From the NCBI GenBank assembly GCA_947502265.1, contig CANMZB010000024.1, positions 1-55,188 of the forward strand: a stretch of 55,188 nt of DNA. The letters run 5' to 3'. Made by a program: the position numbers and the translations under genes. Positions 8,754-17,059 of this stretch are shown here, piece after piece. Position 1 is the stretch's first letter, and every line of letters starts with the position of its first letter. The notes under the pieces were generated by a model. That model saw nothing but the letters and a program-made list of their open reading frames with translations. It was not told where the DNA came from and searched no databases. Source of the stretch: an uncultured Sulfitobacter sp. (GTDB taxonomy: Bacteria > Pseudomonadota > Alphaproteobacteria > Rhodobacterales > Rhodobacteraceae).

Positions 8754-9872
8754 ATGAGACATGCAATTATAACACCAACCGCCTTGGCGGAACGAACCAC
8801 TGTACCCTGTCGTAGCCCATACGACCTCCTCGCACCGGTTCGGATACTAAGGAAAGACCTTTGCCTGACGCCAAGTGATCTCGCTGTTTTGACCGCACTC
8901 ATCAGCTTCTTACCTAAAGATAGCTGGGACAAAGCCAGCCACCAAGCGCAGTTGATGACCATCGTTTTTCCATCGAATGCAGCGCTTTCAGAACGCACGA
9001 ACGGGATTGACGAACGAACGCTTCGCCGATCCCTTGGCCGCCTAACAACATCTGGCCTAATTGAACGCAAAGCTTCTGCCAACGGTAAGCGGTTTCCCCT
9101 ACGTTACAACGGCGTGATCCGCGATGCGTTTGGCTTTGATCTTCAACCGTTGATCAAACAGCATACGAGACTGACCGCACAAGCGGCGAAAACTGTTGAA
9201 AATAACGAACGATTGCGATCCCTCAAGGCAGAGGCATTGGCACTGCGCGCTACCGCCATGAATCGGGGCGACCTTGCTCAGGATGAACTTTCTAGCCTCC
9301 AAACCATGCGTAACCTACTCCGCCGTGCTACCCTCACAGTTGAAACCGTCTTGCGTCTCATAAGTGAGCTACGAACCTTCGCAACCGATGCAAAGGTCGG
9401 TTACGGGGAGCGCAACGAGGCCCAATCCTTAAGCACATCCGCAGAAGCCCATCAACATGGGCGCCCTTTTTCTGCCATCGAATCCGATGAAGTGTCCGCC
9501 ACAAACGGGCAAAATGACCGGCACATAGAGTCAACTAAAATAGATATAAAAAAGAAGCCGATCGAGACTGAACAGCACCATCACGGAAAAGGGAATACAA
9601 CACCTTCCATGCATCGAGACACTAAAATGATGGGATGGGATGAATTCCAGCACATAGCAAAGTTCTTTCCCAAACCACCAAACACACCCGAAGCATTGAC
9701 ACGTATGGTGGCGGAACTGGGAAAGTTACTGAGAATAAGCCAAGAAAGATTGATACACTGGCTCAGTAAAGTCGGACCTGGTCGCGTACTGCTCGCATTC
9801 GACTATCTCATCGCTCGAGCCGAAGTGATCAAAGAACCCTCTGCATATTTTGAAACGATCTTGAACAGCTAG
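8754..9872 (+). CDS. repC: RepC replication initiator
   Basis: A 372-residue initiator protein of the RepC family, needed for replication from an origin that in this plasmid class lies within repC. Recognised by the N-terminal winged-helix region LTPSDLAVLTALISFLP, SNAALSERTNGIDERTLRRSLGRL and GLIERKASANGKRFPLR, and by the C-terminal helical domain containing FPKPPNTPEAL. I chose ATG 8754 because the resulting N terminus (MRHAIITPTA) resembles other RepC starts; an in-frame GTG at 8721 would add 11 residues. The mRNA leader is the target of the antisense RNA at 8619-8674. A third parS-like palindrome lies 18 bases after the stop. Confidence 0.9.
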   Translation: MRHAIITPTALAERTTVPCRSPYDLLAPVRILRKDLCLTPSDLAVLTALISFLPKDSWDKASHQAQLMTIVFPSNAALSERTNGIDERTLRRSLGRLTTSGLIERKASANGKRFPLRYNGVIRDAFGFDLQPLIKQHTRLTAQAAKTVENNERLRSLKAEALALRATAMNRGDLAQDELSSLQTMRNLLRRATLTVETVLRLISELRTFATDAKVGYGERNEAQSLSTSAEAHQHGRPFSAIESDEVSATNGQNDRHIESTKIDIKKKPIETEQHHHGKGNTTPSMHRDTKMMGWDEFQHIAKFFPKPPNTPEALTRMVAELGKLLRISQERLIHWLSKVGPGRVLLAFDYLIARAEVIKEPSAYFETILNS

Positions 9873-9889
9873 AACACCAACTTGCTTTA

Positions 9890-9905
9890 CTTGACCGCGG
9901 TCAAG
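9890..9905. promoter_or_regulatory. parS-like palindrome 3, downstream of repC
   Basis: CTTGACCGCGGTCAAG, identical in core to the two sites at the end of repB, so the centromere sequences bracket repC. Confidence 0.85.
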
Positions 9906-9959
9906 AACTTCGTTGAGAGGAAGAGAGTGGCTTCCGACACCCGTCGTGGAGAAGAACTG

Positions 9960-11005
9960 ATGGCGAAAGCAGCCCAGAAAATCATCCTGTCCCCTTCCAG
10001 GGATAACCCCTTCGACAAGCTCGTGCTGAGCCAGCCCAATGTGCGACGCATCAAAGCTGGCGTATCCGTTGATGAGTCGGCCAAGCACATCGCCCGCCGC
10101 GGCCTGTGCTGGACACTGACGGAACCCAGACTGGCAAGCTCGAAATCCCGGCCGGTGGCCGGCTCCCTGCTAGTGAAGCAGAATCGTTTGAACAAGACCA
10201 CGCCCATTCCCTGCATCGTACGAGATGCGGGCACCGACATTCTCGCCGAGAACGACTCTCTTGCGGAAAACATGCAGCGTGTTGCTCTGCATCCGTTCGG
10301 CCAGTTCCGTACCTTCGTAGCGCTGCGCGAGAAAGGCCAAGGCGATGAGGAAATTGCTACTGCCTTCCTCGTCACGTCACAGATCGTGAAACAGCGGTTG
10401 AAACTCGCCTCCTGCGCCCCAGCCCTGCTCGACGTCTATGCCGAAGACAACATGACGCTGGAGCAACTGATGGCCTTCACCGTGAACCCGGACCACGACC
10501 GCCAGGTTCAGGTCTGGGATGTGATCAATTCGTCCTGGAACAAGGAGCCCTTCCAGATTCAGCGCATGCTCACCGAGACCGCGGTCCGGACGTCGGACCG
10601 TCGTGCGGTGTTAATCGGTGCCCACCTCTAGGAGACCGCTGGCGGCACGATGCTGCATGATCTCTTTCAAGACGATGACGGATGACGAGGGTGCGGCTCA
10701 TGCCAAGCTGCTGGCCGAGCATCGGGCGCTGGAAGAGGAATGCGCTGGCCAGGATGAATTCCCCGAAGAGATCGATACTCGTGTGGGCGAACTCGAGCAA
10801 GCGATGGAGAAGCTTGAGAACCGTCCGTTAATCTTCGAACAGACGGAAATCGCTCGGGCAGGGGCTTTTGTCACGCTCATCCGTTCCTTGGACTCGCTGT
10901 CTATCGGGGCTACGAGCGTCCGGAGGATGAGCTGCGCGAAAAAATCGCGGTCAAGGATGGTATCGATCCAGCGCTCTTGGGGCAGGGGGATGATCTGGCA
11001 CCCTC
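9960..11005 (+). pseudogene. Decayed plasmid ParB-like gene (second parB)
   Basis: Starting at MAKAAQKIILSPSRD, the sequence follows a large plasmid ParB/RepB/Spo0J-family protein of roughly 600-700 residues. Recognised segments are DKLVLSQPNVRRIKAGVS, the EIPAGGR box (which occurs only in another frame, near 10105-10160), LLVKQNRLNKTTPIPC, DSLAENMQRVALHPFGQF, and EDNMTLEQLMAFTVNPDHDRQ. Further pieces lie in different frames from 10675 (EEIDTRVGELEQAMEKLENRP) and 10895 (GYERPEDELREKIAVKDGID). At least three frame changes occur, and the last third is missing. It stops exactly at the palindromic element at 11006, beyond which the sequence is an IS5-type fragment. Unrelated in detail to repB above, so it came from another plasmid or island. 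Confidence 0.75.
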
Positions 11006-11046
11006 CACTGCCCGGCAGACGCATCCGCAGGATACTGTCGAGAGGG
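11006..11046 (-). repeat. Palindromic insertion element, copy at a gene-fusion joint
   Basis: 41 bp; on the minus strand it begins CCCTCTC and ends TGCCGGGCAGTG, like the seven copies in the IS3 gene at 54 kb. The middle folds as GACAGTATCC / GGATGCGTC around a TGC loop, with a bulged A and one wobble pair. Its flanking bases are C before and G after in element orientation. The left neighbour is the parB-like relic and the right neighbour an IS5-type transposase fragment, so the element occupies a recombination joint. Confidence 0.85.
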
Positions 11047-11396
11047 GATCAGAAGGTGTAGCGGCCCTGCGGAGCCCTTGTACGGAATGGCAACAGACAG
11101 CGTTCTCTGACGACGACATAGGGTGCTGAAGTCTGGCACTGACCAGTACAGTCCGACAAGCTCTCTACAAACCCAGTCGTCTGCCTCAAGGGCAAACCGA
11201 ACAGAACCTTCAGGGTCAGGCAGGCTTGAATGGCCGCATCGCTCTAAGCTTGTTGGCGGCCCCGTCGACCGGAAGGCGCAGCCTCCCATGTCATCGCGGG
11301 ATCAAACCAGATCGAAAGCGATCCCCTGTTCTTCAGCGAAAGGTTGTACTCCGTCCAGTTCCGGGTCTTGTACGTCGTCGGTGTCCAGCTGCTCAT
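11047..11396 (-). pseudogene. IS5-family transposase, N-terminal fragment (degenerate)
   Basis: On the minus strand from ATG 11396 the sequence reads MSSWTPTTYKTRNWTEYN and then SLSIWFDPAMTWEAAP, typical of IS5-group transposases. An in-frame TAG follows GRRGRQQA, and then SDAAIQACLTLKVLFGL. After a frameshift near 11165, segments VPDFSTLCRRQRTL, IPYKGSAGPLHLLI run to 11047. The remaining two thirds (catalytic DDE region) is absent. The element's left end lies 66 bases before the ATG, at 11462. Confidence 0.8.
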
Positions 11397-11442
11397 AGCA
11401 GTCCGATAACACGCTGTTTTCACGCAGTTAATCCTTCAGAAC

Positions 11443-11462
11443 GCGATTTGTGCAACAAAGCT
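11443..11462 (-). repeat. IS5-type left terminal repeat
   Basis: Minus strand reads AGCTTTGTTGCACAAATCGC inward to the transposase fragment ending at 11047. A close relative, GGCCTTGTTGCACAGATCGC, is at 12003-11984. Confidence 0.65.
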
Positions 11463-11485
11463 AGGTGAAGCCACAACGCAAAGGC

Positions 11486-11825
11486 ATGGCGGACACCCGC
11501 TCGTCTGGAACACCCATGACGGATTTCGACACGCTGTTTCAGGCGGTCACGGCCCCCGCCACCCGCGCAGCGGAAAAGCTGCGCCAGCACGGGCTGGTGG
11601 CGGGAACTCTGAAGGTGTTTTTCCACACCAATAGGCACCGACCTGACAGGCCGCAATACTCAGGCTCGCGCTCCACGCGGATGACGCCAGTGTCCTCGGA
11701 TACGTTTGATCTAGTTGCGGCAGCAAAAAGATGCGCGCAGGCTGCTTGGCCGAAAGGACAACCAAGAGCATACGGCTTCACCTAGGCCGGGATCATGCTG
11801 GATGACCTTGTTCGGTTCGAAGATC
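11486..11825 (+). pseudogene. umuC: umuC-type DNA polymerase V tail (remnant)
   Basis: The frame FDTLFQAVTAPATRAAEKLR, VAGTLKVFFHTNRHRPDRPQ, DTFDLVAAAKRCAQAAWPKG and, after an in-frame TAG at 11783-11785, AGIMLDDLVRFED matches the C-terminal little-finger region of Y-family translesion polymerase UmuC. The first two thirds, including the catalytic palm, are missing, and no umuD is nearby. The fragment is sandwiched between two IS5-type left ends, so it is the remainder of a lesion-bypass gene broken up by transposition. Confidence 0.75.
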
Positions 11826-12003
11826 CAAACCGTCAGATCACCGCGCCGCCGCAAACTTCGTTGTAGTTAGCCCAGTTCGTCACTCGATGCCGTTGCTTCG
11901 GGATCTTGTCACGACGACCGGCGTTAAACTTGTGCAGCATTTACAACATCTTGAAAAGAACAGACCGCCTCGATATCAGCGCAAGGGCGATCTGTGCAAC
12001 AAG
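11826..12003 (-). pseudogene. IS5-family element, left end with transposase N terminus
   Basis: A terminal repeat (GGCCTTGTTGCACAGATCGC, from 12003) is followed 63 bases later by ATG 11940 and the segment MLHKFNAGRRDKIPKQRHRV, then TNWANYNE. After a frameshift, LRRRGDLTVWI follows. This is the same transposase type that begins at 55101. Everything beyond about 38 residues is lost, and the sequence joins the umuC remnant. Confidence 0.65.
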
Positions 12004-12246
12004 GCCCATATGATGCAGCATCCGGACGATTTGGGAATTCCGGGCAACATCTTCCAAAAGGCCGGGGTCGGGGCGCTATTCCGCGTGTCTTTAAGAAAAG
12101 CCACCTTTTGTTCGTAGGAAGGACTTACTACTATGGAGTTGGCGGGAGAGAATTCGAGCAGATAATCTGCCGCCGGAAGGTTAGCTCAAAGGTCGGTCGA
12201 CGGGTACCAACAGCCTGAAGATACGCAACAGCAAGCAGGTGCCGAG

Positions 12247-13269
12247 ATGATAAAAGTAAACATGCCGACGCTGCATGATAAAAGTGTAATGATTGAAGAT
12301 GATAAGGTTCGGATACTGGACCGGCGTGTTTTCCCGATGGAAACCACCTATGTCGAATGCACGACCGTTGAAGAAGTTGCTCTGGCGATCACAGATATGG
12401 TGACGCAAAGCGGTGGCCCTTTCTACGCAGCCAGTGCCGGTCTGGTTCTGGCCGCCCATGCGGCGCAGAAGCTACCTTTAGCGGATCGATTGGATACGTT
12501 TACCAAGGCTGCTGAACAGCTGATAAATACCCGCCCCACCAATGATATGATCCGCACCGCTGTGGGTCGTGTGATACGTGCGCTGCCCGCGATTATAGAC
12601 AGTGAAAACCTGTCTTGCGCTACCGAAAAGCTTGTGCGCGGGATTTGGCGCGAACATAATGAGGAGGGTGTCAGGCTCGGCGAATACGCCGCAGAACTGA
12701 TTGCAGACGGCGACACGATCCTGACGCACTGCTGGGGGGAATCCACGATCATCGAAACGGTTGCCGCTGCGCTGCGTCTGGGCAAAAATTTCAAGATGAT
12801 CTGCTCGGAAACCCGTCCTTATCTTCAGGGTAGCCGCCTTACTGCACATAGTGTCGCAGAGATGGGCGTAGACGTTACCGTCATCACCGACAATATGGGC
12901 GCGGCTGCGATGGATGCAGGTATGGTCCAACATCTCATGACAGCGGCTGATCGGGTGACAGGTGCGGGACATGTGATCAATAAGGTAGGAACGCTTCAGC
13001 TGGCCATCGTCGCGCAGCATTTCGGCATACCTTATACGGCCATGGTCAAACGTCCCGACTTCTCGGCGATGAACCCCGAAGATGTTCCCATGGAAATGCG
13101 CGATCCCGACGAGGTGCTGTATTGTCTGGGCCACCGTACGGCGACCCCGCTGGCAAAGGGCTGGTACCCCGCGTTTGATATGACGCCTCCTGGGCTGATC
13201 ACGAATATCGCCACAAGCAACGGGATATTCCCACCCTGTGATTTACACAAAAGCCAGCCCGACCGGTAA
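12247..13269 (+). CDS. MtnA-like 5-substituted-ribose-1-phosphate isomerase (eIF2B-like fold)
   Basis: A 340-residue protein of the eIF2B alpha/beta/delta-MtnA superfamily. MtnA converts 5-methylthioribose-1-phosphate to 5-methylthioribulose-1-phosphate. The catalytic Cys (GDTILTHC) and Asp (AADRV, in MTAADRVTGAGHVINKVGT) are present, as are TRPT and the Asn-Lys pair of INKVGT that contact substrate in MtnA. The normal phosphate-binding signature RGAPAIG is replaced by QSGGPFYA, so the substrate may differ. It heads the plus-strand catabolic cluster that includes a class II aldolase, with an MtnK-type kinase at its far end. I kept the first ATG; others at 12262 and 12289 are possible, and no start has a strong ribosome-binding site. 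Confidence 0.75.
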   Translation: MIKVNMPTLHDKSVMIEDDKVRILDRRVFPMETTYVECTTVEEVALAITDMVTQSGGPFYAASAGLVLAAHAAQKLPLADRLDTFTKAAEQLINTRPTNDMIRTAVGRVIRALPAIIDSENLSCATEKLVRGIWREHNEEGVRLGEYAAELIADGDTILTHCWGESTIIETVAAALRLGKNFKMICSETRPYLQGSRLTAHSVAEMGVDVTVITDNMGAAAMDAGMVQHLMTAADRVTGAGHVINKVGTLQLAIVAQHFGIPYTAMVKRPDFSAMNPEDVPMEMRDPDEVLYCLGHRTATPLAKGWYPAFDMTPPGLITNIATSNGIFPPCDLHKSQPDR

Positions 13270-13555
13270 GTTGCAAGGCGTCGTTTGCGCAAAGCCGAAT
13301 TTTTCACACAGGGCTGGTAAAAGGGGTGGGAGTTTTGCAGAGTGATCGCAATTCACACTCGTGAAAGACAAAACCGTCACTGAAGCCTTGAAGATGTATC
13401 GCAGTACTTTTGCTGTTTTGACTTTCTCCACTGGTCGTAAAGGAAAGTAGCATGGACCCTGTTGGTTACGCCAATGCATTACCCCAACACAGAAAAGCCG
13501 GGCAAACGCGCGTTGCTCTGGCCCGAGATTGCGCGTGGCTGGCAGCGGGGCGGTT
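13270..13555. other. 286-bp intergenic region
   Basis: No supported gene. A GTG-initiated frame of about 29 codons near 13361 (MKDKTVTEALKMYRSTF) has no identified relatives and no clear ribosome-binding site. An internal promoter for the CoA-transferase genes could lie here but is not evident. Confidence 0.3.
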
Positions 13556-14389
13556 ATGATGAGCGTGATTGTGTCGCTAGAAGCGCTTGTTTCGCGCATC
13601 CGGAGCGGGGACAGGCTTGCCGTGCCGGTGGATTATGCCGGGGTTTCCATGGCGGCAACACCGCACATCATCGCGCAGGGCATAGACGGTTTGCGACTGG
13701 TATGCGTACCGACGGGCGGCATGCAGGTTGATATGCTGATTGCTGCTGGTCTGGTGACATCTGTTGAAACCAGTGCGATTTCGCTGGGTGAGGCAGGGGG
13801 CGCCCCGTCCTTCGCGCGCGCCGTTAAAAATGGTGACATTACGATCATGGATGCGACTTGCCCTGCAATTCATGCGGGACTTATGGCTGCGCAAAAAGGT
13901 GTGCCGTTCCTGCCGATGCGCGGCTTGATCGGCACGGATGTGCTGGCCAACCGCAAGGATTGGGGAATGGTGGATAATCCATTTGCTGAGGGAGACCGGA
14001 TGGTGGCTATTCCTGCCATTCATCCCGACCGCGCGTTGTTTCACGCCGGATTGGCAGACCGGCACGGCAATGTATGGATCGGGCGACGCCGCGAGCTGGC
14101 GGCGATGGCTTATGCTTCGAAAGAGACGCTGGTGACTGTTGAGCGGATTGTCGATGAGGATCTGCTTGCCGATGAGAAAACAGCCGCCGGTGTGTTGCCC
14201 TCTCTTTATGTTGACGCCGTGGCACACGCGCCGGGCGGCGCGTGGCCGTATGCCTGTTGGGGGGAATACGGCACTGATGTCGGGGCGCTATCACGCTACG
14301 GCGCAGCAGCAGGTGCAGGCGGTGATGCACTGACACCGTGGTTAAGTGGCGCTGAATGGACCAACCGTGCAGAAGGAGCAGCATCATGA
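13556..14389 (+). CDS. CoA-transferase-like subunit A (GctA/IpdA type)
   Basis: A 277-residue protein of the CoA-transferase family I superfamily, alpha-subunit type. Visible segments are SLEALVSRIRSGDRLAVP, ITIMDATCPAIHAGLMAAQ, VPFLPMRGLIGTDVL and FHAGLADRHGNVWIGRRREL. The start is one of two adjacent ATGs (13556, 13559); an upstream TTG in frame looks spurious. Its stop overlaps the start of subunit B by ATGA, implying translational coupling. Family members move CoA between acids, as glutaconate CoA-transferase does, but the related IpdAB proteins are ring-opening hydrolases. The role here is probably to make or process a CoA thioester in the DHAP-shunt-like cluster; substrate unknown. Confidence 0.8.
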   Translation: MMSVIVSLEALVSRIRSGDRLAVPVDYAGVSMAATPHIIAQGIDGLRLVCVPTGGMQVDMLIAAGLVTSVETSAISLGEAGGAPSFARAVKNGDITIMDATCPAIHAGLMAAQKGVPFLPMRGLIGTDVLANRKDWGMVDNPFAEGDRMVAIPAIHPDRALFHAGLADRHGNVWIGRRRELAAMAYASKETLVTVERIVDEDLLADEKTAAGVLPSLYVDAVAHAPGGAWPYACWGEYGTDVGALSRYGAAAGAGGDALTPWLSGAEWTNRAEGAAS

Positions 14390-15156
14390 GCGCTTCAGCC
14401 ACCCATAACGAACGGCTTATCGCAGTCATCGCCACCTATCTGGAAGGCGTGCGGCATGTGGCCGTTGGCGCATCTTCGCCCATTCCGGCAGCCGCGGCAA
14501 TGCTGGTGCGCGCGCGCGCGGCCGCAGCAAACGCGCCGGAGGTCAAGCTCTCCATTCTTGGGTCAGTTAAGCATAATTTCTTTACCAACGGCAGTGCCGA
14601 ACTGTTCGATTGCGCGGCTCAGGGGCGCATTGACGCATTTTTTCTGGGCGGCGGACAGATTGACGGGCACGGAAACATCAATCTGGTCGGCGTCGGAGAG
14701 TACCCCAACACCAAGGTGCGCTGGCCCGGCTCGTTCGGGTCGGCCTATCTGTACTTTCAGGTGCCGCGCGTGATTCTGTTTCGCGAAGAGCACACACCGC
14801 GTGTTCTGGTGGATCAGGTTGATTTCATCAGCGCACCCGGAACCAGCGCGCCGGACGTTGTGCGCAGTGGCGGACCTGTGGCGCTGGTCACGGGCCGCGC
14901 GGTATTTGATTTTGATAAGGAGCGGGCGGGTTTCACGCTGAAATCCTGGCACCCGGGCGAGGATGCAGACACCATCCGTGCGCAAACCGGTTTTACATAC
15001 GAGACCGACGCGACGGCGGCCACGACCGCCGATCCCGATGCCGCGACGCTTGAGTTGTTGCGGGGGCGGGTTGCCGATGAACTATCCGAAACCTATCCGA
15101 AATTTGCCGCACGGCTACGCGACGAAATCGCCACGCCTGACGGCCCGAAAGCATGA
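14386..15156 (+). CDS. CoA-transferase-like subunit B (GctB/IpdB type)
   Basis: 256 residues from ATG 14386, preceded by AGAAGGAG at 14371-14378. Characteristic segments are HVAVGASSPIPAAAAML, LFDCAAQGRIDAFFLGGGQ, DGHGNINLVGVGEYPNTKVR and RVLVDQVDFISAPG. I do not see the SENG-type motif carrying the catalytic Glu of acetate/succinate CoA-transferases, and the pattern resembles the GctB/IpdB branch, so hydrolase activity is a real alternative. It pairs with the gene overlapping its start. Confidence 0.8.
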   Translation: MSASATHNERLIAVIATYLEGVRHVAVGASSPIPAAAAMLVRARAAAANAPEVKLSILGSVKHNFFTNGSAELFDCAAQGRIDAFFLGGGQIDGHGNINLVGVGEYPNTKVRWPGSFGSAYLYFQVPRVILFREEHTPRVLVDQVDFISAPGTSAPDVVRSGGPVALVTGRAVFDFDKERAGFTLKSWHPGEDADTIRAQTGFTYETDATAATTADPDAATLELLRGRVADELSETYPKFAARLRDEIATPDGPKA

Positions 15157-15165
15157 GGGGCAAAG

Positions 15166-16371
15166 ATGAGCGACACGACTGATAATCAGGATAATACCAA
15201 CAAAGGTGCGTTGGAGGGTATTACGGTAATAGATGCAAGCCGCGTGCTGGGCGCGCCGTATTGCACCCAGATACTGGCCGATCACGGTGCCGACGTTATC
15301 AAGGTTGAACCACCCGCCGGTGATGAAACCCGCACATGGGGGCCGCCGTTTTTGGGCGATGCGGCCAGCTATTTTCTGGGTCTGAACCGCAACAAAAAGG
15401 GTATTGCGCTGGATCTGTCCCAGCCTGCGGGCCGCGAGGTGTTGATGCATCTGCTGGAAAACGCGGATGTCTTTGTCGAGAATTTCAAGATCGGCACGCT
15501 TGAAAAATGGGGCATCGGGTATGAGGAACTTCACAAGAGGTTTCCCGCGCTGATTCATTGTCGCGTGTCGGGCTTTGGCGCGGACGGCCCTTACGGCGGG
15601 ATGCCGGGATATGACGCCGCGATTCAGGCGATCGGCGGCATCATGAGCGTGAATGGCGAAAAAGGCGGCGAGCCTTTGCGCGTTGGCTTGCCGGTTGTCG
15701 ATATGGTAACGGGGTTGAACGCAGCGGTCGGCGTGCTGTTGGCCCTGCAAGAACGTGTGCGCAGCGGTGAAGGACAGTTCGTAGAATCCGCATTGTATGA
15801 CAACGCCGTATCACTTCTGCACCCGCATTTGCCGAACTACTATCTTAACGGTAACGTCCCGAAGCCCTCGGGCAATGCCCACCCCAACATTACACCTTAT
15901 GACACCTACGCAACCGCTACAGGTCCGCTGTTTCTGGCTATTGGCAACAACCGGCAATTCCGGAACCTGTGCAGCATTCTCGAATTGGGGCATCTGGCGG
16001 ACGATGCGCGCTTTGCAACAACAGCCAGCCGGAATGGCAACCGCGATGCCCTGAAAACAGAACTTGAAGCAGGATTGGCAAAGTGGAACTGTGACGAAAT
16101 CGCGGACAAATTGATCACCTCTGGGGTGCCGTGCGGGCCAGTGCGCGACGTGGGGCAAGTCGTGGACTGCCCGCACACCCATGCGCGCGAAATGATCGTG
16201 GATATTGGCGATTATCGTGGCACCGGCAGCCCGATCAAGCTGTCACGCACGCCTGCGAGCTACCGCCTGCGTCCGCCGGGTTTTGCCCAGCACACAGAAG
16301 AGGTCATGCAGAAATTCGGTCTGGATTCCGAAACCTACCGTGATGTGTTGCCTAAAGATCCACAATCGTAA
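15166..16371 (+). CDS. CaiB/BaiF family (class III) CoA-transferase
   Basis: A 401-residue class III CoA-transferase, the interlocked-dimer family of formyl-CoA:oxalate and carnitine CoA-transferases. Landmarks are VIDASRVLGAPYCTQILAD, GADVIKVEPPAGDETR, LNRNKKGIALDLSQP, ENFKIGTLEKWGIGY, and the catalytic Asp in GMPGYDAAIQAIGG. The C-terminal VPCGPVRDV and TPASYRLRPPGF are also typical. It follows subunit B by nine bases. Two unrelated CoA-transferase types in one operon suggest two successive CoA-ester steps, or one transfer and one hydrolysis, on a product of the aldolase. Confidence 0.88.
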   Translation: MSDTTDNQDNTNKGALEGITVIDASRVLGAPYCTQILADHGADVIKVEPPAGDETRTWGPPFLGDAASYFLGLNRNKKGIALDLSQPAGREVLMHLLENADVFVENFKIGTLEKWGIGYEELHKRFPALIHCRVSGFGADGPYGGMPGYDAAIQAIGGIMSVNGEKGGEPLRVGLPVVDMVTGLNAAVGVLLALQERVRSGEGQFVESALYDNAVSLLHPHLPNYYLNGNVPKPSGNAHPNITPYDTYATATGPLFLAIGNNRQFRNLCSILELGHLADDARFATTASRNGNRDALKTELEAGLAKWNCDEIADKLITSGVPCGPVRDVGQVVDCPHTHAREMIVDIGDYRGTGSPIKLSRTPASYRLRPPGFAQHTEEVMQKFGLDSETYRDVLPKDPQS

Positions 16372-16390
16372 CGGTGAGGAGCGCAGAGCG

Positions 16391-17047
16391 ATGACTGGCA
16401 ACAGTGAAGACCAGCAGCGGCAAGAGTTGATTGATGCGTGCCGCGCGATGAACGGACTGGGCATCAACCGCGGCACTTCCGGCAACATCAGCATCCGGTT
16501 GCCGGACGGTATTCTGATCAGCCCCAGCGGCATTCCCTATCAGGATTTGACGCCGGATCTGATTGTAAAAATGGACGCTGACGGTAATTTTGAAGGCGAC
16601 ACGATCCCGTCCAGCGAATGGCCGATGCACACGGCCGTTCTGCGTGCACGCCCTGATTTGCATGCGCTGGTACATACACATTCTACCCACGCGACAGCTT
16701 TGTCCGTGCTGGAACATGATATTCCGCCCTTGCATTATCTTGTTGCCGCAGCCGGTGGCGACACCATCCGCTGCGCGCCATACGCAACCTTTGGCACCCC
16801 CGAGCTGGGCGCGCATATTATTGCGGCGATGCAAGATCGGCGCGCGTGTCTTCTGGCGCATCATGGTGTGCTAACGGGCCATAAAACGTTGAAACAGGCA
16901 TTGTCTCTTGCTGTGACAGTTGAAGAAATGGCCCGGCTGATGCTGCTTTGTCTGCCAATGGGTGATCCACCGTTGCTGACTAAGGCACAGATGGCCGAGA
17001 CTCTGACAAAGATCGGCTCCTACGGCCAGCAACCCGAAAAAACCTGA
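16391..17047 (+). CDS. Class II aldolase, fuculose-phosphate/DHAP-shunt type
   Basis: A 218-residue zinc-dependent class II aldolase/adducin-domain enzyme. It shows NRGTSGNIS and SPSG (phosphate binding), the catalytic Glu in SEWPMH, two metal-binding His in HTHSTHA, and the third in LLAHHGVL. With an MtnA-like isomerase and an MtnK-type kinase in the same cluster, the likely reaction is splitting a 5-substituted ribulose-1-phosphate into dihydroxyacetone phosphate and a 2-substituted acetaldehyde. L-fuculose-phosphate aldolase and MtnB dehydratase belong to the same family and are alternatives. ATG 16391 follows GAGGAGCGCAGAGCG; the longer open frame upstream is an overlap artefact. Confidence 0.85.
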   Translation: MTGNSEDQQRQELIDACRAMNGLGINRGTSGNISIRLPDGILISPSGIPYQDLTPDLIVKMDADGNFEGDTIPSSEWPMHTAVLRARPDLHALVHTHSTHATALSVLEHDIPPLHYLVAAAGGDTIRCAPYATFGTPELGAHIIAAMQDRRACLLAHHGVLTGHKTLKQALSLAVTVEEMARLMLLCLPMGDPPLLTKAQMAETLTKIGSYGQQPEKT

Positions 17048-17059
17048 GGTTACACCCGC

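Noticed and set aside
13361..13451. Small GTG-started frame of about 29 codons
   Set aside because: No ribosome-binding site or homology that I recognise; left as intergenic.
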